Below, piece after piece: positions 1-8,222 of a stretch of DNA of 64,000 bases. A model generated the notes under the pieces. That model was not told the origin of the DNA and did not search any database. It was given only the letters and a program-made list of their open reading frames with translations. This DNA comes from Paeniglutamicibacter psychrophenolicus (GTDB lineage Bacteria > Actinomycetota > Actinomycetes > Actinomycetales > Micrococcaceae): contig NZ_JAUSSH010000001.1 of the NCBI RefSeq assembly GCF_030812255.1, positions 186,001 through 250,000 of the forward strand, given 5' to 3'. The number at the start of each line of letters is the position of its first letter. Position 1 is the stretch's first letter. Made by a program: the position numbers and the translations under genes.

Positions 1-66
1 GTGGTCGACGCAGAGCCCGTGGATCATGAGGATCGGTGTTCCGGAGCCAGATTCAACAAAGTGCAC
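1..66 (-). CDS. alpha/beta hydrolase, N-terminal end only
   Basis: Only the first 22 codons lie in the window; the gene runs off the left edge. The translation contains SGSGTPILMIHG, the first beta strand and the HG oxyanion-hole motif typical of alpha/beta hydrolases, which is all that supports the call. The start is GTG at 66-64: an in-frame TAG lies four codons upstream, so no earlier start is possible. No Shine-Dalgarno is visible; a TAGCGT (positions 78-73) sits six bases upstream and suggests a leaderless transcript. It is divergent from the FAD dehydrogenase gene. Substrate cannot be inferred. Confidence 0.6.
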   Translation of the reverse strand, partial: MHFVESGSGTPILMIHGLCVDH

Positions 67-119
67 CCCTGCACGCTAGCAGCAGGGGGTGGGGCGGCAT
101 GCCCCGCCTGCCAAGGCGT

Positions 120-147
120 GTGGTCCGGACCACTTCGGCGATAGTGT
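120..147. promoter_or_regulatory. palindromic operator and -10 box before the FAD dehydrogenase
   Basis: Positions 120-133 form a perfect 14-base palindrome, GTGGTCCGGACCAC. It overlaps where a -35 element would lie for the TAGTGT at 142-147, which is six bases before the ATG at 154 and fits a leaderless promoter. The TGGT..ACCA shape resembles GntR/FadR-type sites, but no regulator gene is adjacent in the window. Operator function is inference. Confidence 0.45.
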
Positions 148-153
148 GGATCC

Positions 154-1860
154 ATGTCGAACACCCCGCATTCGCAACACTTCGATGTCATCGTCGTCGG
201 CGCCGGCCTGGCCGGGCTCGTCGCCGCCACCGAAGCCACGGCGGCCGGAGCGCGCGTGCTGCTGCTGGACCAGGAACCCGAGACGAACCTCGGGGCCCAG
301 GCACACTGGAGCTTCGGCGGGATCTTCCTGGTGGACTCGCCGGAACAGCGACGGCTGGGCGTCAAGGACTCCGAGGACCTGGCCCTGCAGGACTGGGAAA
401 ACACCGCGGGCTTCGACCGCGACGAGGACGACTGGGCACGCAAATGGGCGCGCGCCTACGTGCAGTGGGCAGCCGGGGGCAAGCGCGAATGGCTGCACCA
501 ACGAGGCATCCGCTTCTTCCCCGTGGTCGGCTGGGCCGAACGCGGCGGGGCCGGGGCCCAGGGCCCGGGCAACTCCGTGCCGCGCTTCCACATCACCTGG
601 GGCACCGGGCCCGGCCTGCTCGAACCCTTCATCCAAGCAGCCCGCACGGCCGAGGCCAAGGGCCAGCTGACCATGCTCTGGCGGCACCGGCTCGACGAGC
701 TCACCACCGGGAACGGAGCCGTCACCGGGGTGCGCGGCACGGTGCTGGAACCCGACCCGGCACCCCGGGGCGTGGCCAGCAACCGCACCAAGGCCGGGGA
801 CTTCGAGTACTTCGCCCCGGCTGTTGTCATCGCCACCGGCGGCATCGGGGGAAACCTGGACAAGGTGCGTGCCGCGTGGCCGCCGCGGCTGGGAACCCCT
901 CCCGAAACCATGGTGTCCGGCGTGCCCGCCCACGTGGACGGGCGCGGACTGGATATCGCGCAAAGGGCCGGTGCACGGCTGGTCAACGAGGACCGGATGT
1001 GGCACTACACCGAGGGCATCGCCAACTGGAACCCCGTCTGGAAGAACCACGGGATCCGCATCCTGCCCGGACCCAGCTCGCTGTGGCTGGACGCAACCGG
1101 CAAGCGGCTGCCCGATCCACTGTGGCCGGGCTTCGACACCCTGGGCACCCTGGAACACCTGCGCGCCACCGGGCACGATTACAGCTGGTTCATCCTGAAC
1201 CGACGCATCATCGGCAAGGAATTCGCGCTTTCCGGATCGGAACAGAACCCCGACCTCACCGGCAAGGACATCCGCGCGGTGCTGGCACGGGCCCGCGTGG
1301 ATGTTCCCGGCCCGGTCCAGGCCTTCCTCGACCACGGGGAAGACTTCCTCCAGGCGCCGACGATCGACGAACTGGTGGCCAAGATGAACCGGCTCACCGG
1401 ATCCGATCTGCTGGACCCCGTCCAGGTGGCCGAGGTCCTCAAGACCCGGGACTCGGCGGTGGCAAACCCCTTTGGCAAGGACGGACAGATCGCGGCCATC
1501 ACCTCGGTCAGGAAGTACCTGGGGGACAAGCTGGTCCGCAGCGTCAAGCCGCACCGGATCACCGATCCCCAGGCAGGTCCGCTGGTAGCGGTGCGACTGA
1601 GGATCCTGACCCGCAAGTCGCTCGGCGGGATCCAGACCGACCTGGACTCCCGGGTGCTGGACGCTGCGGGGAACCGGGTCGGCGGGCTCTACGCGGCGGG
1701 CGAGGCCGCGGGATTCGGCGGCGGCGGATACCACGGCTACCGTGCGCTGGAGGGGACGTTCCTGGGCGGCTGCCTCTTCAGCGGAAGGGCGGCCGGCCGG
1801 CATGCCGCTGCGGCCCGGGCCCGGGCGCGGGCATGGGTCGAGCCACCGGCTTCCCCGTGA
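154..1860 (+). CDS. FAD-binding dehydrogenase (fumarate reductase/KstD-like flavoprotein)
   Basis: A 568-residue flavoprotein with an N-terminal Rossmann fold (DVIVVGAGLAG, about residues 11-21) followed by LLLDQE, the strand end that binds the FAD ribose. The C-terminal GGLYAAGEAAGFGGGG is the second FAD contact seen in fumarate reductase, ketosteroid dehydrogenase and related FAD_binding_2 proteins. The whole-chain pattern matches the uncharacterised COG3573 FAD-binding dehydrogenase group, which is cytoplasmic and of unknown substrate. Length is normal for that group. The gene stands alone and is divergent from the partial hydrolase. Fumarate reductase or steroid dehydrogenase activity should not be assumed. 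Confidence 0.8.
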   Translation: MSNTPHSQHFDVIVVGAGLAGLVAATEATAAGARVLLLDQEPETNLGAQAHWSFGGIFLVDSPEQRRLGVKDSEDLALQDWENTAGFDRDEDDWARKWARAYVQWAAGGKREWLHQRGIRFFPVVGWAERGGAGAQGPGNSVPRFHITWGTGPGLLEPFIQAARTAEAKGQLTMLWRHRLDELTTGNGAVTGVRGTVLEPDPAPRGVASNRTKAGDFEYFAPAVVIATGGIGGNLDKVRAAWPPRLGTPPETMVSGVPAHVDGRGLDIAQRAGARLVNEDRMWHYTEGIANWNPVWKNHGIRILPGPSSLWLDATGKRLPDPLWPGFDTLGTLEHLRATGHDYSWFILNRRIIGKEFALSGSEQNPDLTGKDIRAVLARARVDVPGPVQAFLDHGEDFLQAPTIDELVAKMNRLTGSDLLDPVQVAEVLKTRDSAVANPFGKDGQIAAITSVRKYLGDKLVRSVKPHRITDPQAGPLVAVRLRILTRKSLGGIQTDLDSRVLDAAGNRVGGLYAAGEAAGFGGGGYHGYRALEGTFLGGCLFSGRAAGRHAAAARARARAWVEPPASP

Positions 1861-1899
1861 AGGTGCGGGGAGCCGGTGGCTCGAAGGTGGGCGGAAGGG

Positions 1900-2112
1900 T
1901 CAGTGCGTGAAGTGGTAGACCGTTCCGAAGAGAATCGCCGAGAGGCTGAACGCGACACCGATCATCATCGGAGCCCAGGTTCCCTGGACGGCAATCAGGA
2001 AGATGGCGAACGTCGCAAACAGCAGGGTCGCCAGGATTCCGCCGAGGATGATCGATCCGCCGCCGTGGTGGTGCACGGCAGTCTGTACATTTCGATGAAA
2101 TAGAGTAGCCAT
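1900..2112 (-). CDS. small two-helix membrane protein
   Basis: A 70-residue protein with a His/Gly-rich N-terminus (AVHHHGGG) followed by two hydrophobic helices, about residues 20-42 and 47-66. The frame stays open further upstream, but I take the ATG at 2112 because TGAGG lies just before it and the upstream residues have no helix and poor codon bias. It is convergent with the FAD dehydrogenase and divergent from the DUF2087 gene. Function unknown; small inner-membrane proteins of this kind are common in Micrococcaceae. Confidence 0.65.
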   Translation of the reverse strand: MATLFHRNVQTAVHHHGGGSIILGGILATLLFATFAIFLIAVQGTWAPMMIGVAFSLSAILFGTVYHFTH

Positions 2113-2158
2113 AACCTCAGGGTAAGCCGAAGAACCGGGAAATACGAGGGAAAGTATC

Positions 2159-2662
2159 ATGAAGGATCCAATGCAGGAAACGGCCGGTGACTGGCGCCAG
2201 GTTTTTGGTGCCCTGGCCAACGATGAGACCCGCCGCTACTACGCCCAGCAGGTCCTGGGCCTGGACAGCGACCTGCGGCCCGAACGCGCAGCCAAGGCCA
2301 GGGCCAACCTCGCCAACGCAGGGCTCTTGGACCGGGACGGAGCGGTGGATGACCAGCTGTTCGCGCGCATCCTGGCCTCAGGTGCACGGAAGGCCCCGAA
2401 GGAAGGCGTCGACCGCTTCCTCGACGCCGCCGGGCGCATCGATCGCTACCCCAGGAACCAAGAGGAGCGCCTGGGTTTGCTGCGCGTGGTGGCAGGCAAG
2501 GTGATGGGCCACGGCCAGCAACTCACCGAGGTGGAACTGACCGCCAGGCTGGGGGAGTTCACCGACGACCCGGTGCTGCTGCGCCGCTACCTCGTCGACC
2601 ACGGCATGCTGCTGCGCCAGCCGGACGGCTCGGTGTATCGGTTGGCCGACGGCTCCGACTAG
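2159..2662 (+). CDS. DUF2087 domain-containing protein
   Basis: A 167-residue protein. The N-terminal half looks like a helical winged-helix-type segment (DWRQVFGALANDETRRYYAQ, then KARANLANAGLLD), reminiscent of ArsR-like DNA-binding domains. The C-terminal half has the DUF2087 pattern RIDRYPRNQEERLGLL ... LTEVELTARLGEFTDDPVLLRRYLVDHGMLLR. Such proteins are annotated as possible transcriptional regulators, but no target is known. The ATG at 2159 is preceded by GAGGG at suitable distance. It shares a 46-base divergent promoter region with the small membrane protein. Confidence 0.75.
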   Translation: MKDPMQETAGDWRQVFGALANDETRRYYAQQVLGLDSDLRPERAAKARANLANAGLLDRDGAVDDQLFARILASGARKAPKEGVDRFLDAAGRIDRYPRNQEERLGLLRVVAGKVMGHGQQLTEVELTARLGEFTDDPVLLRRYLVDHGMLLRQPDGSVYRLADGSD

Positions 2663-2704
2663 GAACGGAAATTGTGCCAACCGTCCCCAGGAGGTAATTT
2701 CTTT

Positions 2705-2764
2705 GTGAACGGTTTCCGGCATTTGCCACTTTCCGTCCCCGCGTTCCAGGAGCCCCATGTCTGA
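2705..2764 (+). CDS. possible 19-codon upstream ORF coupled to the next gene
   Basis: A perfect AGGAGG at 2689-2694 is followed ten bases later by GTG, opening a 19-codon frame (NGFRHLPLSVPAFQEPHV after the start) that stops at 2762-2764. The stop overlaps the first codons of the membrane protein gene that starts at 2757, which has its own AGGAG. This looks like translational coupling or a leader peptide; it may also be chance. Confidence 0.25.
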   Translation: MNGFRHLPLSVPAFQEPHV

Positions 2765-3521
2765 CCCCCATGCCCGCCCCGGTGGCGATCCGAACCATGG
2801 ATCGTGGCCGACCCCCGGCGGGTACCCGGGGCAATACGCCCAGGATCAGCAGCCCTATCCGGGGCATTACCAGGGGGCTTACCCGCGGCAATACCCTCCG
2901 CAGGGCTACTACGGCACCGGCGGCTACCCGCCCCCGCGCACGCACGGGATGACGGTCTTCGCGATGGTCACCGGCATCGTGGCCGCGGTCCTCTCGCTGA
3001 TCCCCTTCGTGGGCTTCGTTTCCTTTGTGTTGGGTCCCTTGGCGATGGTGCTGGGCATCGTGGGCATCGCCAAGCGGATCAGCAGCCGCGGCTTCAGCAT
3101 CACGGCCCTGGTGACAGGAACCTTCGCGTTGCTGGTGTCGATCCTTTACGCGGTGCTTTTCTCCACGATGCTCTCGTACTTCGACAACACCCAAAGCTTT
3201 GAATTCAGCGCCAACGGGACCGGGGAATACCAGGTCACCGTGGCCAAGACCGCGGACCCGCCGGAAACCACCAGCCAGCACGAGCCCTACGCGCAGACGG
3301 TGGAAGCCTCCACGCTCTTCGGCGGCATCACCGCGACAAACCCGGGCGGCAGCGACGAGGACGTCAGCTGCCGCATCCACGACATGGCGGGAAACCTGCT
3401 GGTGGAGGACTCGCAGTCCGGCCCCCATGCGGTGGCCGTGTGCGAGCTCAGTGACGTGCTGGTGCGCAAGGTTGAGGACATTGAGTTCCCCGACGAGGTC
3501 AATGCGCGGGAGCTGGACTGA
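2757..3521 (+). CDS. DUF4190-type membrane protein with Pro/Tyr/Gly-rich N-terminus
   Basis: A 254-residue protein. Residues 1-60 are a low-complexity Pro/Tyr/Gln/Gly tail with repeated PGQY, PGHY, PRQY and YPP units, presumably cytoplasmic. Residues 62-140 form three or four membrane segments in the DUF4190 pattern (MTVFAMVTGIVAAVLSLIPF, LGPLAMVLGIVGIAKR, ALVTGTFALLVSILYAVLF). About 110 C-terminal residues are soluble and probably extracytoplasmic. Function unknown. AGGAG seven bases before the ATG supports the start. The stop codon abuts the stop of the convergent inositol phosphatase gene with no gap. Confidence 0.8.
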   Translation: MSDPHARPGGDPNHGSWPTPGGYPGQYAQDQQPYPGHYQGAYPRQYPPQGYYGTGGYPPPRTHGMTVFAMVTGIVAAVLSLIPFVGFVSFVLGPLAMVLGIVGIAKRISSRGFSITALVTGTFALLVSILYAVLFSTMLSYFDNTQSFEFSANGTGEYQVTVAKTADPPETTSQHEPYAQTVEASTLFGGITATNPGGSDEDVSCRIHDMAGNLLVEDSQSGPHAVAVCELSDVLVRKVEDIEFPDEVNARELD

Positions 3522-4382
3522 CTATTTCCCGGCGTCCCGGTCCTGGCGGGCCTCGATGATCCGGCGGATCGAGAGATCCAGCACCGGGTAGTCGGCACCG
3601 GGACCCAGTGCCAAGAAGCACGGGGCCTCGTGGTCCGGGAGTGTGCGCCCGTCATAGCGGAAGCCCAGGTAGCGACCGCCGGCGCGGCGCACCAGCAGTG
3701 CGCCGGCGGAGACGTCCCAGGGCTTGGTGTCAAAGCCGATGGTTGCATCGCACCATCCGGCGGCCACGTGGGCCAGGGCCAGGGCCGCGGAGACCTTTCG
3801 GCGCACCGTGGCAAAGGACGTGACCCAGGATCCGAACTCGCCCAGCGCCGAGTCCCCGTCGCGGGCGATAGCCTCTGCCGAGGGATAGTCGGTCATGATG
3901 TTCGCGTGCCGCTGCTCGGGCCGGGGCGAGGGGGCCAGGATGCTCCCGTTCAGGTAGGCGTGCTCGGCATCGGCGGTGAACTCCAAATCGGCGATCGGGT
4001 CCAGCACGACGGCGGCGAGCAGTTCCCCGTTGCGGGCCGCGGCAATGGAGATGCAGAAGAAGGCAACTCCGTGGGTGAAGTTGCTGGTGCCGTCGATGGG
4101 GTCCACGATCCACTGGATGGAACCGGCCCCCGTGCGACCGCACTCTTCGCCCAGCACCCAGGAATCCGGTTCGGCAGCCAGAAGGTGTTCGCGGATCACC
4201 GCCTCGCTGCGCCTGTCGAAGGCCGTGACCAGGTCATGGGCGTTGGTCTTGTTCTCGCGTTCCACCCCGGACCGGAACGCGTCGCGCAGGATCGGTGCGG
4301 CCAACCGCGCGGCGTCCAGTGCAATGATGCGCAATCGTGCGGCCAGGTCGATATCGGAGGTGCTGAAGTTTGCGGTGCTCAC
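3522..4382 (-). CDS. inositol monophosphatase family protein
   Basis: A Mg2+-dependent phosphatase-fold enzyme of 286 residues. The family motifs are clear: the first metal ligand in GEE (LGEECGR), WIVDPIDGTSNFTHG with the two metal-binding Asp residues, and the C-terminal WDVSAGALLVRRAGG. Relatives act on inositol-1-phosphate, histidinol phosphate or 3'-phosphoadenosine 5'-phosphate; the exact substrate cannot be read from sequence. I start it at GTG 4382 because the extra upstream residues of the open frame run into the divergent MarR operators. It may share a regulated promoter with the MarR gene. Confidence 0.82.
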   Translation of the reverse strand: MSTANFSTSDIDLAARLRIIALDAARLAAPILRDAFRSGVERENKTNAHDLVTAFDRRSEAVIREHLLAAEPDSWVLGEECGRTGAGSIQWIVDPIDGTSNFTHGVAFFCISIAAARNGELLAAVVLDPIADLEFTADAEHAYLNGSILAPSPRPEQRHANIMTDYPSAEAIARDGDSALGEFGSWVTSFATVRRKVSAALALAHVAAGWCDATIGFDTKPWDVSAGALLVRRAGGRYLGFRYDGRTLPDHEAPCFLALGPGADYPVLDLSIRRIIEARQDRDAGK

Positions 4383-4429
4383 GATCCACCAGCCTAGCGC
4401 CGCTGTGAGAAGCATCAAATTAGTTTGAC

Positions 4430-4487
4430 TTGGCAACTAAATTGCCAATATGGTTGCCTGAGGCAACATTTGCCTTGGTCAACCATA
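4430..4487. promoter_or_regulatory. three inverted repeats in the MarR divergent promoter
   Basis: Three perfect inverted repeats are packed here: TTGGCAA-5-TTGCCAA (4430-4448), GTTGCC-TGA-GGCAAC (4453-4467), and an outer pair TATGGTTG...CAACCATA (4449-4456 and 4480-4487) that encloses the second. All carry a TTGCC or GGCAA core. They lie between the divergent phosphatase and the MarR-MFS operon, as expected for autorepression by MarR. Binding is inference. Confidence 0.6.
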
Positions 4488-4508
4488 TTCGTGAAGGAGC
4501 TCGATCCC

Positions 4509-5009
4509 TTGTCGCGCGGCGAAACACCAACCCTTGAACTGGTCGAAAGCCTCATGGCGCTGCGGCGCACGCTGCGATGCGTCGAGTACGCGGGGGAGAC
4601 CAGTGGATCCCTGGGGTTTGCCGCCCTGGGCGTGCTGGCCTACATCCAGCGCCACCAGCCCACCCGCGCCACCGACGTCGCCCAATGGATCGGCATCGGC
4701 CCCGCCGCACTGAGCCGCCAGGTCGCCGAGCTCGAGGGTGCGGGATTGCTCGTGCGCGCGCCGAGCCCCACCGACGCCCGGGCCCAGCTGATCTCGCTCA
4801 CCCCCAGGGGCGCGGAAGAGCTCGGCCAGGCCTACACCAGGCGTGCCGGCCTGCTCGCGGAAATGCTCAAGGACTGGGACGAGGCGAAAATCTCCGCTGC
4901 CGCAGCCACCGTGAACGAAATCCAGGACGTGCTTCGCGTTGGCCTGGATGCCCGTGGAGGGAAGACCACCATGGCCCCCCAGGGCCCAGGGGAGAACCCC
5001 AATGTCTGA
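4509..5009 (+). CDS. MarR-family transcriptional regulator
   Basis: A winged-helix regulator of 166 residues: helix-turn-helix ATDVAQWIGIGPAALSRQVAELEGAGLL followed by the wing RAPSPTDARAQLISLTPRG with the conserved D-x-R of MarR proteins. I choose TTG at 4509 because AAGGAG lies nine bases upstream; GTG at 4491 is the alternative. The stop overlaps the start of the exporter gene by eight bases, so the two are translationally coupled. The usual arrangement is a drug-responsive repressor controlling its own operon through the inverted repeats just upstream. Confidence 0.88.
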   Translation: MSRGETPTLELVESLMALRRTLRCVEYAGETSGSLGFAALGVLAYIQRHQPTRATDVAQWIGIGPAALSRQVAELEGAGLLVRAPSPTDARAQLISLTPRGAEELGQAYTRRAGLLAEMLKDWDEAKISAAAATVNEIQDVLRVGLDARGGKTTMAPQGPGENPNV

Positions 5010-6564
5010 ACAGCAGTCGGTCGACCTGACGCGGGAGCGCCACGGCGACCAAGCGCAGATGAGCCAGAAGGAAGTGCTGCGCTCCATCACCGGCGTCTTG
5101 GCCTCCTTCTTCGCCGCCATGCTGGCAACCACCATCGTTGCCATCGCCCTGCCCACCATCATGGATGCCCTGGACGGCACACAGACCGACTTCAACTGGG
5201 TCATCACCGCAGCCCTGCTGGCCAATGCCGCAACCACCCCGATCTGGGGCAAGCTCGCCGACCTCTTTGACAAGAAGAAGCTGCTGCAAATCAGCATCGT
5301 CATCTTCGTGACCGGATCCATGCTGGCGGGATTTGCCATCAACATCCCCATGCTCATGAGCGCCCGCGTCATCCAGGGCATCGGCATGGGAGGGTTGACC
5401 GCCATGGGCATGGCGGTGATCGGCACCGTCATCCCGCCGCGCGAGCGCGGCAAGTACTCCGGCTACTTCGGCGGGGTCATGGCGGCCGCGACGGCCGGCG
5501 GGCCGCTGCTGGGCGGCCTCATCGTCGATTCCCCGCTGGGCTGGCGCTGGACCTTCTTCATCGGGATCCCCATCGCCATCATCTCCATGTGGCTGATCCA
5601 CAAGACCCTGCACATCGCGCACATCCCGCGCAAGGTCTACATCGACTGGGCCGGCGCGGTGCTGGTGACCATTTCGGTTTCCGTGCTGCTCATCTGGGTG
5701 TCCTACGTGGGCAAGGAAGGCTTCTACGAGTTCAACTCCTGGCAGACCTACGCGATGGTCGGCGGCTCGCTGGTGCTCATCGCCCTGCTGCTCTGGGTCG
5801 AGGGCCGGGTCCCGGAACCGGTGATCCCGCTGCGCATCATCGCCACCCGCACCACCGCCCTGGCGATCCTCGCCTCGATCTCCATCGGCGTGGCGATGTT
5901 CGGCTCCGGCGCCTTCCTGGGCCAGTACTTCCAGGTGGCCCGCGAGGCGAGCCCCACCCTGGCCGGGGTCATGACCCTGCCGATGATCGCCGGCAACCTC
6001 TTCGGCTCGGTCTTTTCCGGACAGTTGATCTCCCGCTTCGGACGCTGGAAGATCTTCCTGGTCATCGGTGCCATCCTCAATGTCGGTGCGCTGGGCCTGC
6101 TGGGCACGATGTCCCATGACACCAACTACTGGATCCTGGCCACCGGCATGTTCTTCAACGGCCTGGGCATGGGTTTCATGCTGCAGAACCTGGTCCTGGC
6201 GGTGCAGAACACCGTGAAGGTCACCGACATCGGCACCGCCAGCTCCTCGGTGGCCTTCTTCCGGGCAGTCGGAGGCGCCGCGGGCGTGGCGGTGCTCGGT
6301 GCGATGCTCTCGGACAAGGTCTCGGTGCTGGTGCTGGATGCGTTGAAATCCGCGCACCTGGTCTCGCCGGACGGTTCCACGGGAGTAGCGGCAGGGGGCA
6401 CCTCGCTGAACCTCACGGAGATGCCGCCGGCGGTGCGCCTCATGTATGAAAACGCGCTCGGCGATGCCACCGGCGTGGTCTTCATGACTTCGGCCATCGT
6501 CGCCGTCGTCGGTTTGGTGTGCATCCTGTTCATCAAGGAAGTGCCGCTGCGCCGGACCGTGTAG
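5002..6564 (+). CDS. MFS multidrug exporter, DHA2 (14-helix) family
   Basis: A 520-residue integral membrane antiporter of the EmrB/QacA type. It has the loop 2-3 motif (GKLADLFDKKKLL), motif C in helix 5 (GGVMAAATAGGPLLGGLIVD) and about 14 hydrophobic segments, the DHA2 number. Such proteins exchange protons for lipophilic or cationic drugs; the substrate here is unknown. ATG 5002 follows AGGGGAG and lies inside the end of the MarR gene. Ordinary MarR-exporter operon. Confidence 0.88.
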   Translation: MSEQQSVDLTRERHGDQAQMSQKEVLRSITGVLASFFAAMLATTIVAIALPTIMDALDGTQTDFNWVITAALLANAATTPIWGKLADLFDKKKLLQISIVIFVTGSMLAGFAINIPMLMSARVIQGIGMGGLTAMGMAVIGTVIPPRERGKYSGYFGGVMAAATAGGPLLGGLIVDSPLGWRWTFFIGIPIAIISMWLIHKTLHIAHIPRKVYIDWAGAVLVTISVSVLLIWVSYVGKEGFYEFNSWQTYAMVGGSLVLIALLLWVEGRVPEPVIPLRIIATRTTALAILASISIGVAMFGSGAFLGQYFQVAREASPTLAGVMTLPMIAGNLFGSVFSGQLISRFGRWKIFLVIGAILNVGALGLLGTMSHDTNYWILATGMFFNGLGMGFMLQNLVLAVQNTVKVTDIGTASSSVAFFRAVGGAAGVAVLGAMLSDKVSVLVLDALKSAHLVSPDGSTGVAAGGTSLNLTEMPPAVRLMYENALGDATGVVFMTSAIVAVVGLVCILFIKEVPLRRTV

Positions 6565-6625
6565 GAGTGTTATCACAGGTTGACGTGGGCAAAGACTGGT
6601 CGTTTCGGATGAAGTGACCCGGGCT

Positions 6626-6670
6626 TTGGATAATGCATCCGAGACTTCCGTCACGCCCCTTGCGTAGTGT
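6626..6670 (+). promoter_or_regulatory. candidate PucR site and promoter of the permease operon
   Basis: TTGGATAAT at 6626-6634 recurs, in opposite orientation, twice in the pucR-aminotransferase intergenic region. It is followed by GTCACGCC (6650-6657) and a TANNNT -10 box TAGTGT (6665-6670). The same GTCACGCC then TAACGT order occurs before the aminotransferase gene. A canonical -35 is missing, as expected for an activator-dependent promoter. Regulation by the PucR-type protein is inference. Confidence 0.5.
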
Positions 6671-6701
6671 GAGCTGCGTCGTACTCACGGAAGGAACCGC
6701 G

Positions 6702-8222
6702 ATGACCAGCACCCCCACGCAAGGCAGCACCGCAGCACCCGCGCTCAAGAAGGTCCTGGGCCGATGGGACACCCTCGCCATCGGCGTCGGCGCCATGATC
6801 GGCTTCGGCTGGGTGGTGCTCACCGGGGACTGGATCACCACCGCGGGCCCGCTGGGCGCATCCCTGGCGATGGTCGTCGGCGGCGGCATCATGGCCGTGG
6901 TCGGGCTGACCTACGCCGAACTGGTGGCCGCGATGCCGCGGGCCGGCGGCGAGCACAACTACCTGCTGCGCGCCATGGGCGCCCGCTGGTCGTTCGCCGG
7001 ATCGTGGGCCATCGTGGGCGGCTACATCACCATTGTCGCCTTCGAGGCCGTGGCCCTGCCCAAGACCGCGCTCTATCTCTTCCCCGACCTGAACAAGGTC
7101 CACCTCTGGGACATCGCCGGATCCGAGGTCTACCTGACCTGGGCACTGGTCGGCGTCCTGGGCGGGGTGGTCATCACGGCCATCAACATCCGCGGCATCA
7201 AGACCGCCGGGGTCGTGCAGACCTTCGTGGTCCTCTTCCTCTTCGCCATCGGCGCCGTCCTGCTCTTCGGGTCCTTCGCCGGCGGCTCCACCGCGACCAT
7301 GGAACCGTTCTTCAACAACGGCGTCGCCGGGTTCTTCGGCGTGATGATCATCGTCCCGTTCATGTTCGTCGGCTTCGACGTGATCCCGCAATCCGCCGAG
7401 GAATGCGACATCGAACCAAGGCGCATCGGCAAGTACGTCGTGATCGCCGTGCTCATCGCCACCGCCTGGTACGTCATGGTCATCCTGGCGACCTCCTCGG
7501 GCATGGGGCAGGGCGCGCTGGCCACCTCCGAGCTCGCCACCGCCGATGCCATGGGCGCGCTCTTCGGATCGGCCATGATGGCCAAGGTGCTGATCGCCGG
7601 CGGCATCGCGGGCATCCTGACCTCCTGGAACTCGCTGCTGATGGGCGCCTCCCGCCTGCTCTACGCGATGGCCTCCTCCGGCATGCTGCCGGCCTGGTTC
7701 GCCAAGTTGCACCCCAAGTTCCATACCCCGGTCAATGCGCTGCTGTTCATCGGCGGGCTCTCGGTGCTGGCCCCGTTCTTCGGTTCGGCCATGCTCGGCT
7801 GGCTGGTCGACTCCGGCTCCCCGTCCATCGTGATCGCCTACCTGCTGGTCGGGGTGGCGTTCGTGATCCTGCGCAAGCGCGAACCGATGATGGAGCGCCC
7901 GCTGCGCATCGGCGGGAAGGGAAACCTCGGCCAGGCCATCGGCGTCACCTCGGTGATCTTCTGTGCGGCACTGATCAGCCTCTACCTGCCGGGCATGCCC
8001 GCAGCGATCGGGATCCAGCCGTGGCTGCTCTTCGGGGCGTGGTGGGCCATGGGCTTCGTCTTCCTGCTGCGGGTGCCGCGCGGCATCGAACCGGGCATCA
8101 ACGCCGAGGACGAACTGCTGGCACGCCTGGCGATGCGCAGGGCCGCCAAGGTGGCGGCAAGCTTCGGGCAGGCCCCGCAGGCCGCCGTGGACAACAACGT
8201 GAAGGAGTCCGAACGAGCATGA
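6702..8222 (+). CDS. APC-family amino acid permease
   Basis: A 506-residue membrane transporter with about 12 hydrophobic segments. The first helix has the APC signature GVGAMIGFGWVVLTGDW, and FVGFDVIPQSAEE is the conserved loop near helix 6. It probably imports the amino acid degraded by the downstream genes; from the pathway I infer 5-aminovalerate or a similar omega-amino acid. ATG 6702 follows GGAAGGA. The stop overlaps the CoA-transferase start (ATGA), so the two are one operon. Proton or sodium coupling is typical of the family. Confidence 0.85.
   Translation: MTSTPTQGSTAAPALKKVLGRWDTLAIGVGAMIGFGWVVLTGDWITTAGPLGASLAMVVGGGIMAVVGLTYAELVAAMPRAGGEHNYLLRAMGARWSFAGSWAIVGGYITIVAFEAVALPKTALYLFPDLNKVHLWDIAGSEVYLTWALVGVLGGVVITAINIRGIKTAGVVQTFVVLFLFAIGAVLLFGSFAGGSTATMEPFFNNGVAGFFGVMIIVPFMFVGFDVIPQSAEECDIEPRRIGKYVVIAVLIATAWYVMVILATSSGMGQGALATSELATADAMGALFGSAMMAKVLIAGGIAGILTSWNSLLMGASRLLYAMASSGMLPAWFAKLHPKFHTPVNALLFIGGLSVLAPFFGSAMLGWLVDSGSPSIVIAYLLVGVAFVILRKREPMMERPLRIGGKGNLGQAIGVTSVIFCAALISLYLPGMPAAIGIQPWLLFGAWWAMGFVFLLRVPRGIEPGINAEDELLARLAMRRAAKVAASFGQAPQAAVDNNVKESERA

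Noticed and set aside
36-1910. A 624-codon + frame overlapping the FAD dehydrogenase
   Set aside because: Arg/Gly/Pro-rich shadow frame. The other frame has the Rossmann motif and the family C-terminus.
4867-6654. Long minus-strand frame opposite the MFS exporter
   Set aside because: His/Asp/Glu/Gly-rich antisense of a membrane protein gene; no family resemblance.
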